A stretch of 64,000 nucleotides of DNA from Streptomyces rugosispiralis (GTDB lineage: Bacteria > Actinomycetota > Actinomycetes > Streptomycetales > Streptomycetaceae): positions 62,001 to 126,000 of the forward strand of contig NZ_JANIAA010000002.1 in NCBI RefSeq assembly GCF_024505145.1, in the 5' to 3' direction. How positions within the stretch are numbered: the stretch's first letter is position 1; the number at the start of each line of letters is the position of its first letter. The notes under the pieces were generated by a model, which saw only the letters and a list, made by a program, of their open reading frames with translations, did no database searches and was not told where the DNA came from. Position numbers and translations under genes: made by a program. This document shows, one piece after another, positions 8,939 to 16,458 of this stretch.

Positions 8939-8956
8939 GTAGGTAGGTCTACCTAC
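8939..8956. promoter_or_regulatory. Operator dyad of the TetR-EamA operon
   Basis: Perfect 8-bp arms GTAGGTAG and CTACCTAC around a GT spacer lie 14 bases before the upstream start codon of the TetR gene. They sit inside a longer run of GGTA repeats in otherwise GC-rich DNA. Position and symmetry are those of a TetR autoregulatory operator overlapping the promoter. Confidence 0.75.
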
Positions 8957-9097
8957 TATAGGGGACGCCGAGGGCGTCCCGGAAGGGGGCGGGTACGCCG
9001 CGGGGCGTTCGAACGGCGACGGAGGGGTACTCGGACCGGCCAGGATGTGCCTGTTCAGGCGATGGGTGATCTTCCACGAGCCCTCGGAGGAGACGTC

Positions 9098-9733
9098 ATG
9101 GCCGAGACCTATGCTCCCCGGCGGACGGCGGTGCTGCTGATCGATCCCTACAACGACTTCCTCTCCGAGGGAGGCAAGATCTGGCCGGCCGTGGAGAGCG
9201 TCGCGCGGGAGGTCGGACTGCTGGACAATCTGCGCGCCGTCGTCGGCTCCGCCCGGCAGGCCGGGGTCCGGGTGGTGTTCGTCCCGCACCGCCGCTGGGA
9301 GCCGGGTGACTACGAGTCGTGGGACCACCCCAACCCGACCCAGCGGAGCATCATGGTGCGGCACAGCTTCGCCCGGGACACCTGGGGTGGGGAGTTCCAT
9401 CCCGACTTCCGGCCGGGGCCGGGGGAGGTGGTGGTCCGAGAGCACTGGGCACAGAGCGGATTCGCCAACACCGACCTGGATATGCAGCTCGAGCAGCATG
9501 GCATCACCCATGTGATCCTCATCGGGCTGCTCGCGAACACCTGCGTCGAGTCCTCCGGCCGGTTCGCCATGGAGCTGGGCTACCACGTCACGCTGGTCCG
9601 CGACGCCACCGCCGCCTTCGAACCCGAGATGATGCACTCCGCGCACGAGCTGAACGGCCCCACCTTCGCTCATGCCATCCTCACCACGAAGGAGCTGCTC
9701 ACCGCGTTGCGAGAGGAGGGTCCGGGGGAGTAG
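9098..9733 (+). CDS. Cysteine hydrolase, isochorismatase-like family
   Basis: A 211-residue alpha/beta hydrolase of the isochorismatase/nicotinamidase superfamily. The catalytic Asp is in VLLIDPYNDF (about residue 16) and the nucleophilic Cys in LLANTCVESSGRFAMELG (about 150). The third member of the triad, usually Lys, appears as His in VVREHWAQSGF; this substitution is shared by one subfamily and makes amidase activity less certain. The ATG at 9098 has GGAGGAG 6 bases upstream; an in-frame ATG at 9047 would add 17 residues. Substrate unknown. The 3' end overlaps the remains of a convergent MFS gene by about 60 bases. Confidence 0.85.
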   Translation: MAETYAPRRTAVLLIDPYNDFLSEGGKIWPAVESVAREVGLLDNLRAVVGSARQAGVRVVFVPHRRWEPGDYESWDHPNPTQRSIMVRHSFARDTWGGEFHPDFRPGPGEVVVREHWAQSGFANTDLDMQLEQHGITHVILIGLLANTCVESSGRFAMELGYHVTLVRDATAAFEPEMMHSAHELNGPTFAHAILTTKELLTALREEGPGE

Positions 9734-10194
9734 CGGCCGGGTTCCGGCATGGGGCCCGAGCCGGAACCGGCAGGTTCTTCCGGGGCCGGCGCGGGGCGAG
9801 CGGGATGGCGGACCAGGGCGAGGACGGTGAGCAGTGCGACGAGTGCGCACACGCCCCACCAGCCGGCCCGGCCCCAGGCGCGTACCCCGAGCCAGGAACC
9901 CGCGCTGCCACCCAGATAGGCGCAGGTCATATACGCGGTGTTGAGCCTGGAGCGGGCATCCGGGCGCAGGGCGTAGACGCGGGCCTGGTTGGCCACCATG
10001 CCGGACTGCATCGCCACGTCCAGCAGCAGTGTGCCGATCGTCAGGGCGGCCAGGCCCGGTGTCCCGCCCAGGGCGCCCAGGGCGAGGACCGAGGCCGAGA
10101 GGAGCCCCCCGAGCAGGCAGATGGTCACCCGGGCGCGCCACGGACGGCAGGTGCTGTACCGGCGAAGTCCCCTCGGCGACCAACTCACGGCCAT
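9670..10194 (-). pseudogene. C-terminal remnant of an MFS transporter
   Basis: About 174 codons encode only the last four to five membrane helices of a DHA1-type MFS exporter (ICLLGGLLSASVLALG, IGTLLLDVAMQSGMVANQAR, TAYMTCAYLGGSAGSWLG, WWGVCALVALLTVLALV). A normal member has about 400 residues; the N-terminal half is absent and the upstream DNA is the 3' end of the P450 gene. The reading frame itself is intact. Loss of the first six helices should abolish transport. It could be what is left of the exporter for the neighbouring P450 or biosynthetic cluster. Confidence 0.7.
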
Positions 10195-10217
10195 GGGCCG
10201 ACCGTGCGAGTGACGGC

Positions 10218-11612
10218 CTATTCGGACGGGGCCGGGTGCACGGGACACCTCGGCTCCGCGCTCAACGGCGGCCGGTTCAGGGGCTGTTCGCGGGCCACGG
10301 CGACGGCCCGCTTTCCCGGGACGAGAGTGACGTGCCACATGCGCTGGGCCTCCGGCGCGGGGTCCGCGGCGGTCAGCTCCACCCTCCGCAGCACCTCCCG
10401 AATGATCACCTTCATCTCCATCATGGCGAGTTGCGCGCCGACGCAGTAGCGTCGGCCGCCGCCGAACGGCAGGAACGACTTCTGCGCCGTTTGGGCGCCC
10501 TCGCCGAGGAACCGCTCCGGCCGGAACTCCTCGGGGTCCGGGAACGCCTCGCTGTCCTGGTGGATGAGCGAGAACATGGGGATGGCCACCCATCCGGCCG
10601 GAATCTCGTATCCACCGAGCCGCAGCGGCTTGTCCAGCAGACGTCCCGAGCCGGTGATCACCGGGCGCAGCCGCAGCACCTCCTTGACGACCGCCTCGAG
10701 GTAGCTGTCGTCCTCGCCCCGCTCCAGCTCCTCCCGCAGCCGCCGCAGTATCTCCGGGGAGCGCATCAACCGTTCGAAGGCCCAGGAGAGGCCGGTCGCC
10801 GTGGTCTCGAGGCCGGCCTCGAGCAGGGTGAGCAGCTCATCGCGGATCTCCTGGTCGCTCATCGAGTGGCCCTGGTCGTCCCGCGCCCGCAGCAACCGCC
10901 CCAGCACATCGGTGGCTCCGCTGTCCTCCTCGTCCCTGCGGCGGGCGATCTCGGCGAAGAGGATCTCGTCCACCGCCGCGCTGGCCTTCATGGTGCGGGT
11001 CGTCGGCAGGACAGGTACGCGCATCGCCAGCGGTGACTTCTCCGCCCATGCCCGCAGCCGCGCGGGCATCAGGAACAGGAGCGGGGAGCCACTGGCCTTG
11101 GACAGGGTGAGGAGCAACGCCCTCAGCCGGGCCAGTTGGGTGACGTCGCGGATCCCGAAGACCAGCCGCAGGGTGATCTCCAGCGTGATGGCCTGCATAT
11201 GCTCCTGGAGCGCGAACGGCCTGCCGAGCGGCCAGGTCCGGATGTCCTCCGCGGCGATCTCGGCGATGAGCTCCGGGTAGCTCGCGATGGACCGGCCGTG
11301 CAGGGCCGGGCTGAGCAGCTTGCGGTGCCGCCACCAGGGCTCGCCGTCGTTCGTGAACAGCGAATAGTCGCCGAGCCACGGCACATATCCCGCGCGCAGC
11401 GCCCCGGCCCGGTTGCCGTCGCCGTCCGTGCTGTAGATCTCCGCGGCGAGTTCCGCGGTGGACACCACCACCTGGGGCGGGAAGCCGGTCAACTGCATGC
11501 GGAACACCGGACCGTAGCGCCGCCGGAGTGACGCGAAGTAGTGGACCGGGTCGCGCATGCGCATGGTCTGCAGAAGGGCGGGCTGACGGGAGCCGGGAGG
11601 AAGGAGGGGCAT
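10218..11612 (-). CDS. Cytochrome P450
   Basis: A 464-residue soluble P450. Landmarks in order: I-helix oxygen-activation motif AGLETTATGL (about 280), K-helix EVLR (ExxR, about 318), the PERF segment FRPERFLG, and the heme loop FLPFGGGRRYCVGAQLA with the thiolate Cys near residue 390. The AGxET order resembles fatty-acid or terpene-type bacterial P450s more than macrolide hydroxylases. I chose the ATG at 11612, with GGAG 7 bases upstream; a start at 11672 would add 20 residues. It needs a ferredoxin and reductase, not encoded beside it. It is transcribed divergently from the AfsA-containing operon across a 405-base control region, so it may tailor that product. Confidence 0.9.
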   Translation of the reverse strand: MPLLPPGSRQPALLQTMRMRDPVHYFASLRRRYGPVFRMQLTGFPPQVVVSTAELAAEIYSTDGDGNRAGALRAGYVPWLGDYSLFTNDGEPWWRHRKLLSPALHGRSIASYPELIAEIAAEDIRTWPLGRPFALQEHMQAITLEITLRLVFGIRDVTQLARLRALLLTLSKASGSPLLFLMPARLRAWAEKSPLAMRVPVLPTTRTMKASAAVDEILFAEIARRRDEEDSGATDVLGRLLRARDDQGHSMSDQEIRDELLTLLEAGLETTATGLSWAFERLMRSPEILRRLREELERGEDDSYLEAVVKEVLRLRPVITGSGRLLDKPLRLGGYEIPAGWVAIPMFSLIHQDSEAFPDPEEFRPERFLGEGAQTAQKSFLPFGGGRRYCVGAQLAMMEMKVIIREVLRRVELTAADPAPEAQRMWHVTLVPGKRAVAVAREQPLNRPPLSAEPRCPVHPAPSE

Positions 11613-12017
11613 CGGTTTTCTCCAGTTGTCCAGCGTCCGCTCAGTTCTCCGACGTCCCGAGGCAGTGGCCACCAGTGGCCACTATGCGGCCCACCAGGGA
11701 TTCGCCACCGGCCGGGGAGAACAAAGGGCGTGGGGGCAGGAAACGGGGCGGGAGCAATGGCTGGGATCCTAGCGTTACCAGCTCACTACTACCCCCGGCG
11801 AACGCCGAGCGCCAGGGGCACTTGGGCGGCAATCGCTAGGGAAAAGCGTAGCAACCAGCCAAAGTGTCACGGCGTCCTGAATCAAGGCGTCATGAAGTGG
11901 CCGCGCAAAAGAGGAGGGAAGGATCGCCATCGCCAGACCCGTGGGGTACGGTGAAACTTCCTCGTGATCAAGCGGGGTGTGCTTCGCGATGCGCGTGCCC
12001 GGAGGTCAAGGAAACCG
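11613..12017. promoter_or_regulatory. Divergent control region between P450 and biosynthetic operon
   Basis: About 400 bases with no supported gene. It must hold promoters for the P450 (minus) and for the 12.7-kb operon (plus). Visible elements are a pair of GTGGCCAC palindromes at 11665-11682, a 7-bp inverted repeat CCTAGCG (11768-11774) / CGCTAGG (11834-11840), and a local CGGCG-AA-CGCCG dyad. No textbook -10/-35 pair stands out. I found no autoregulatory-element-like (ARE) sequence for a butyrolactone receptor. Confidence 0.5.
11665..11682. promoter_or_regulatory. Two helically phased GTGGCCAC palindromes
   Basis: Perfect 8-bp palindromes at 11665-11672 and 11675-11682 start exactly 10 bp apart, one helical turn, and lie 53 bases upstream of the P450 start. 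Such spacing suits a dimeric regulator binding on one face. No regulator gene is adjacent. Confidence 0.45.
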
Positions 12018-14759
12018 ATGCGAGCCATAGTCGACGACAGCCTCCCAGGTGAGGCTGCGAAGCTGGCGGGCGGGAAGGGGAGGAATCTCCATGAGCTCTC
12101 CAGGAACGGGCTCGCCGTCCCCCGGTGGGCCGTCGTCGGGCTCGATGTGTTCCAGGAATTCATCACCGCACTCGACGAGGCCGGACGCATCGGGGATCTC
12201 CTTGCGCAGGTCACCCAGGACAATATTAAACGAATCTCCCGGCAGTTGGCCGAAATCATCGAGTCGGGGGAGTTGAGCGACGACGCCGCGGCGGTCGTCG
12301 AGGAAGCGTATGCGCATGTGGGGCGGCCCCGGGTCGCGGTGCGCTCCTCCGGTGCCGAGGAGGACGGCGCGGAGTTCTCCTTCGCCGGACAGTTCGCCAC
12401 CTTCCTCAATGTGTCCGGGCTCCCCGAAGTGACGGCGCACGTCAAGAAGTGCTGGGCCTCGGCGTTCTCCGAGCGGTCGCTGCACTATCGGTTGCGCCAC
12501 GGGCTGCCGCTGCGCGACGCGGGCATCGCCGTCGTGGTGCAGGACATGGTGGATGCCGAGCGCAGCGGCGTCATGTTCACCGCCAACCCGGTGACCGGCA
12601 ACCGGCGGCAGTACGTGGTCAGTTCCGTGTACGGACTGGGCGAGGGCCTGGTCTCGGGCGCGGTGGACGCCGACACCGTCGTCCTCGACGGCGCCACGGG
12701 CGCGGTCGAGGACACCGTGCTCGGCGACAAGCGGGAGCGCTATCACCTGGATCCGGCGGGTTCCGGATATCTGGTCGCCGAAGTGGAGCGGGCCGACCGG
12801 GAGAAGCTGTCGCTGGAGCCGAAGGACATGGCGCGGCTGCATGAGGCCGGAGCACGCGTCGCGGCGGTATTCGACACTCCGCAGGACATCGAGTGGGCGC
12901 TCGCGGACGACGCCCTGTGGATTTTACAGGCCCGCCCCATCACCGCGCTGCCGGACGCGATCCAGCCATCGGGGGATGAGCTGGGGCCGAGCGAAGGCGA
13001 ACTCCGGATCTGGGACAACGCCAACATCATCGAAAGCTTCTCCGGAATCGTTTCACCGCTGACCTACAGCTTCGCGGCCAATGTCTACGGCCGCGTCTAC
13101 GAATACTATGCCCGAGGGCTCCGGGTCCCGCCCGCCGCACTGCGTGAAATCGAGGAATGGGCTCCTCATATGCTCGGCTATTTCCATGGCCGGGTGTACT
13201 ACAACCTGCTCCACTGGTACCGGATGGTGCGGATCGCGCCACTGTACAAACTCAACAGGAAAGTGCTGGAGGTCGCGATCGGCGTCGAGGAGCCACTCGA
13301 CGACGAAATGGCCGGGACCATCTACCCGTACACCTTCTCCTCTTCCCCGCGCGGCCGGCTGTCCCGTGCGCGGACGGTGGCCGCTTTCCTGCGCCGCTTC
13401 CTTACCATGAACCGTTCTGTTGAACGTTTCATGGCCTACTTCTACAAGGCCTACGAGGAGTTCGACAACGTCGACTACGACGCGATGGAAGGCCAGGAGG
13501 TCTACCGGCGATTCCGCGCCCTGGAGAAGGACCTGCTGGAGAAGTGGGGTCCGATGCAGACCCTGGACGCGGCGATTCTCTGGTCCATCGGCGCACTCGC
13601 CCTGCTGAACAGAGCCTGGCTGCCCGACGCCCCCGAGTGGCTCACCTGGAGCGCCGCCAGCCCCGGCTCCCGGGTGGAGTCCATCGAACCCGCCCGCGCG
13701 CTGTCGGCCCTCGCCGCCACCGTCCGTGACGACGCCGAACTGAGCCGCCTCATCCGGGAAACCCCGGCCGCGGACACCTATCAGGCGCTGCGCGACGGCG
13801 GCCACACCGCGTTCCTCGCCTCGGTGGACGAGTACGTCGCCGCGTACGGCTACCGCAGCCTCGACGAACTCAAGCTCGAAGTGCCCGATCTGCGGGAGGA
13901 CCCGTCGAGCCTGTTCGCCATGGTGCGTGCCGCGCTGCCCGAGGTGGACGCCCAACCCGGCGAGAAGGCCGACGCCTATCTGGACGAGCATCTGCGCGGG
14001 CCACGCCGGATGCTCTACAACGTCGTCCGCCGCAAGGCACAAACCTCCCTGTACAACCGGGAGCGGCTGAGATTCTGCCGCACCCGCGCCTTCGGCTCGG
14101 CGAAGCGGATGCTGCGCGCCATGGGTCGCGATCTCGCCAGGATGCGGGCGATCGACCACTGGAACGATGTCTTCTTCCTGCGCCTGGAGGAGCTGCGGGG
14201 CGCCTACGAGGGCACGACGGCGCACACCGATCTGCGCGGCCTCGTGGAGCTGCGCAAGCGTCAGCGGGCCGAGGACGAGCAGTTGTCCGCACCGTCCCGG
14301 TTCACCACCCGCGGGGCCGCCTACTGGCGGGGCAATCTGGAGCGGGCCGGCTTTGTGAAGGGCGGCGTGGCACGCACCGGCGTCCGGGAGCTGCGCGGCA
14401 CCCCGTCCTGCCCCGGTGTGGTCGAGGCCCGCGCCGTCGTCACGGACACCCCGGTGGACGTGGACGGCGGAGTCCTGGTGACCTACCGCACGGATCCGGG
14501 CTGGGTCGCCGCGCTGCCGTCCGCCTCGGCGCTCATCATCGAGCGGGGCAGCCCGCTGACACATGTGGCGATCGTCGCCCGTGAGCTCGGCATTCCAACG
14601 GTCGTCCAGGTCAAGGGCGCGGTCACGGAGCTGGTTACCGGTATGCGGCTGAGGTTGGACGGAGGTACGGGGGCCATCACGATCCTGGACGACGACACCC
14701 CGGCCGAAATCGACACCGGAGCCGAGGGCGAGAAGGCGAAGGACGCGAAGAGTGAGTGA
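12018..14759 (+). CDS. PEP-synthase/PPDK-like dikinase (rifampin-phosphotransferase type)
   Basis: A 913-residue three-domain protein. Residues 1-320 are the PEP/pyruvate-binding ATP-grasp domain (KLAGGKGRNLHEL, VRSSGAEEDGAEFSFAGQ, WILQARPITALP). About 330-800 is a variable substrate-binding region. The C-terminus is the swivelling phosphohistidine domain with ERGSPLTHVAI and catalytic His near 849. The chemistry of the family passes the beta-phosphate of ATP through that His to an acceptor (pyruvate in PpsA, rifampin in Rph). The middle domain does not look like the PpsA PEP/pyruvate TIM barrel, so a metabolite kinase role is more likely. Start at 12018 follows AAGGA. First gene of the operon; the downstream ligase start overlaps its stop by 8 bases. 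Confidence 0.8.
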   Translation: MRAIVDDSLPGEAAKLAGGKGRNLHELSRNGLAVPRWAVVGLDVFQEFITALDEAGRIGDLLAQVTQDNIKRISRQLAEIIESGELSDDAAAVVEEAYAHVGRPRVAVRSSGAEEDGAEFSFAGQFATFLNVSGLPEVTAHVKKCWASAFSERSLHYRLRHGLPLRDAGIAVVVQDMVDAERSGVMFTANPVTGNRRQYVVSSVYGLGEGLVSGAVDADTVVLDGATGAVEDTVLGDKRERYHLDPAGSGYLVAEVERADREKLSLEPKDMARLHEAGARVAAVFDTPQDIEWALADDALWILQARPITALPDAIQPSGDELGPSEGELRIWDNANIIESFSGIVSPLTYSFAANVYGRVYEYYARGLRVPPAALREIEEWAPHMLGYFHGRVYYNLLHWYRMVRIAPLYKLNRKVLEVAIGVEEPLDDEMAGTIYPYTFSSSPRGRLSRARTVAAFLRRFLTMNRSVERFMAYFYKAYEEFDNVDYDAMEGQEVYRRFRALEKDLLEKWGPMQTLDAAILWSIGALALLNRAWLPDAPEWLTWSAASPGSRVESIEPARALSALAATVRDDAELSRLIRETPAADTYQALRDGGHTAFLASVDEYVAAYGYRSLDELKLEVPDLREDPSSLFAMVRAALPEVDAQPGEKADAYLDEHLRGPRRMLYNVVRRKAQTSLYNRERLRFCRTRAFGSAKRMLRAMGRDLARMRAIDHWNDVFFLRLEELRGAYEGTTAHTDLRGLVELRKRQRAEDEQLSAPSRFTTRGAAYWRGNLERAGFVKGGVARTGVRELRGTPSCPGVVEARAVVTDTPVDVDGGVLVTYRTDPGWVAALPSASALIIERGSPLTHVAIVARELGIPTVVQVKGAVTELVTGMRLRLDGGTGAITILDDDTPAEIDTGAEGEKAKDAKSE

Positions 14760-16458
14760 CGCACTGCTCTCCTGGCTGGCGGATCCCCCTCGGACGGCTG
14801 CCGGAGACCTCCACGGCCGAGGCATTCACCTCGCCGACGACCGAGGCGGCTGGGAGTTCCACGGATACCCCGAACTCGCCGCCTCCGCACGGCGGGTGGC
14901 CGGATCGCTGGCGGCACAAGGGGTACGCGCGGGCGATGTGGTGTGCCTCCTCCTGCCCACCGGTTTCCCGTGTCTGTCCTCGCTCTTCGGCGTCTGGGCC
15001 GCGGGCGCCACGGTGTGCCTCATCCCCCCGCCGGCGTTCGCCGCCGAGGCCGAGTACGTGGAGCACACGGCCGGGATCCTGCGGCAGACCGAGGCCGCCG
15101 TCACCGTCACCGCCGCGGGCCTCGCCCCCCTGGCCGCTCGGGTACTGGCCGCTGCGGGCTCCGACCGCGAGCCGTGGATCTGGCGCGATGACGGCGACGA
15201 GATCCAGCCCCGCGAACCGGGTGAACTCGCCCTCCTCCAGTTCACCTCGGGCTCCAGCAGCCGGCCCCGTGGCGTCCGGGTCACCTGGGCGAACCTGGAG
15301 GCCAACCTCGCGCTGATCCGGAACACACTCGGCTGGCGCGCGGGCGACGCCGGGGCCTCCTGGCTGCCGCTCCACCACGACATGGGCCTCATCGGCTGTC
15401 TGCTCACCCCGGTGAGCGTCCAGGACGACCTGTGGCTCATGCGCCCCGAGCAGTTCATCCGCGATCCGGCCCGCTGGCTGCGGTGCTTCGCCGTCGCCGC
15501 GCACACCGCCGCCCCGCCCTTCGCGTTCGAGTACGCGGCCCGGCGGCTCGGCGACCGGCTCGCGGACCTGGACCTGTCCGGGTGGCGCAACGCCATCGTC
15601 GGCGCCGAACCCATCAACCCCCGTGCGCTGGAGCACTTCGCCGGGCTCGCCAAACCCGCCGGATTCTCCCCGTCCGTCTATCTGCCGTCGTACGGGCTCG
15701 CCGAGGCCACGCTCGCGGTGACCGTCCGTACCTCCGGCGCTCCCGCGCCGACCGTGCGCGTGAACACCGGCACGCTGCGCTTCGGGGGCCCCGTCACCAT
15801 CGACGAGGAGGGCGAGTTCGCGAGCTCCGCGAAGGCGCCCTCCGGCGTTGAGGATGGCTGGCTGATCGGCTGCGGCGGCCCCGGCGACGGAGTGGGCGCC
15901 ACCGTGGTCGACGACGAGGGACGGCCCCTGCCGGACGGCCACCTCGGTGAGATCGAGGTGACGGGCCCCTCGGTGACGAGCGGCTACCACGCCGGGCGCA
16001 CCGGCTCCACGCGGTTCGCCGACGGCGGCATCAGGACCGGGGACGCCGGGTTCTTCCACCGCGGCGAGTTGTTCGTGCTCGGCCGGATGGGCGACAGCCT
16101 CAAGGCGCGCGGACGCAGCGTCTACATGGAGGACCTGGAGGCGAAGGTGGTCTCCGCGACCGGGATCGCCCGGGAGAAGTGCGCGGTCGTTGGGGTCGAG
16201 GGCACCGGCGGCACCTCGGTGACGCTGTTCGCGGAGAAGCCCGGGGGCACGTGGGTGGAGGACGCCACGACCGTCCTGCGCGGCGCACTCGGCGACGAGG
16301 TCGCCATCACCGTCGTCACCGGCCGCAGCGGGCTGATCAGAAAGACGTCCAGCGGCAAGCCGAGACGTCGCCACCTGTGGGAAGAGCTGCGAGCGGGCCG
16401 TCTGAAGGACGCGCGCGTCCTCGAGACGGCCCACGTCACGACCGGGAGGCCCGTGTGA
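14752..16458 (+). CDS. Fatty-acyl-AMP ligase (FAAL-like AMP-binding enzyme)
   Basis: A 568-residue adenylating enzyme. Core motifs: LLQFTSGSSSRPRGVRVTW (P-loop, about 160), SWLPLHHDMGLIG (FAAL-typical, about 203), LPSYGLAEATLAV (about 310), GELFVLGRMGDSLKARGRS (hinge, about 440) and the C-terminal RKTSSGKPRRR lysine. The LPLHHDMGLIG stretch and the YMEDLE ending of the hinge are FAAL rather than acyl-CoA-synthetase features. It should activate a free fatty acid as acyl-AMP and load the ACP encoded two genes on. Start GTG at 14752 overlaps the preceding stop; the stop overlaps the next GTG (GTGTGA). Acyl-chain length cannot be read from sequence. Confidence 0.85.
   Translation: MSDALLSWLADPPRTAAGDLHGRGIHLADDRGGWEFHGYPELAASARRVAGSLAAQGVRAGDVVCLLLPTGFPCLSSLFGVWAAGATVCLIPPPAFAAEAEYVEHTAGILRQTEAAVTVTAAGLAPLAARVLAAAGSDREPWIWRDDGDEIQPREPGELALLQFTSGSSSRPRGVRVTWANLEANLALIRNTLGWRAGDAGASWLPLHHDMGLIGCLLTPVSVQDDLWLMRPEQFIRDPARWLRCFAVAAHTAAPPFAFEYAARRLGDRLADLDLSGWRNAIVGAEPINPRALEHFAGLAKPAGFSPSVYLPSYGLAEATLAVTVRTSGAPAPTVRVNTGTLRFGGPVTIDEEGEFASSAKAPSGVEDGWLIGCGGPGDGVGATVVDDEGRPLPDGHLGEIEVTGPSVTSGYHAGRTGSTRFADGGIRTGDAGFFHRGELFVLGRMGDSLKARGRSVYMEDLEAKVVSATGIAREKCAVVGVEGTGGTSVTLFAEKPGGTWVEDATTVLRGALGDEVAITVVTGRSGLIRKTSSGKPRRRHLWEELRAGRLKDARVLETAHVTTGRPV

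Noticed and set aside
12018..14759. Housekeeping PEP synthase PpsA
   Set aside because: Shared end domains only; the middle domain and operon context do not fit gluconeogenesis.
16179..16454. Longer start for the nucleotidyltransferase inside the FAAL gene
   Set aside because: The extra 92 residues are Arg/Gly-rich shadow; the GTG at 16455 has GGGAGG and a 4-bp overlap typical of the operon.
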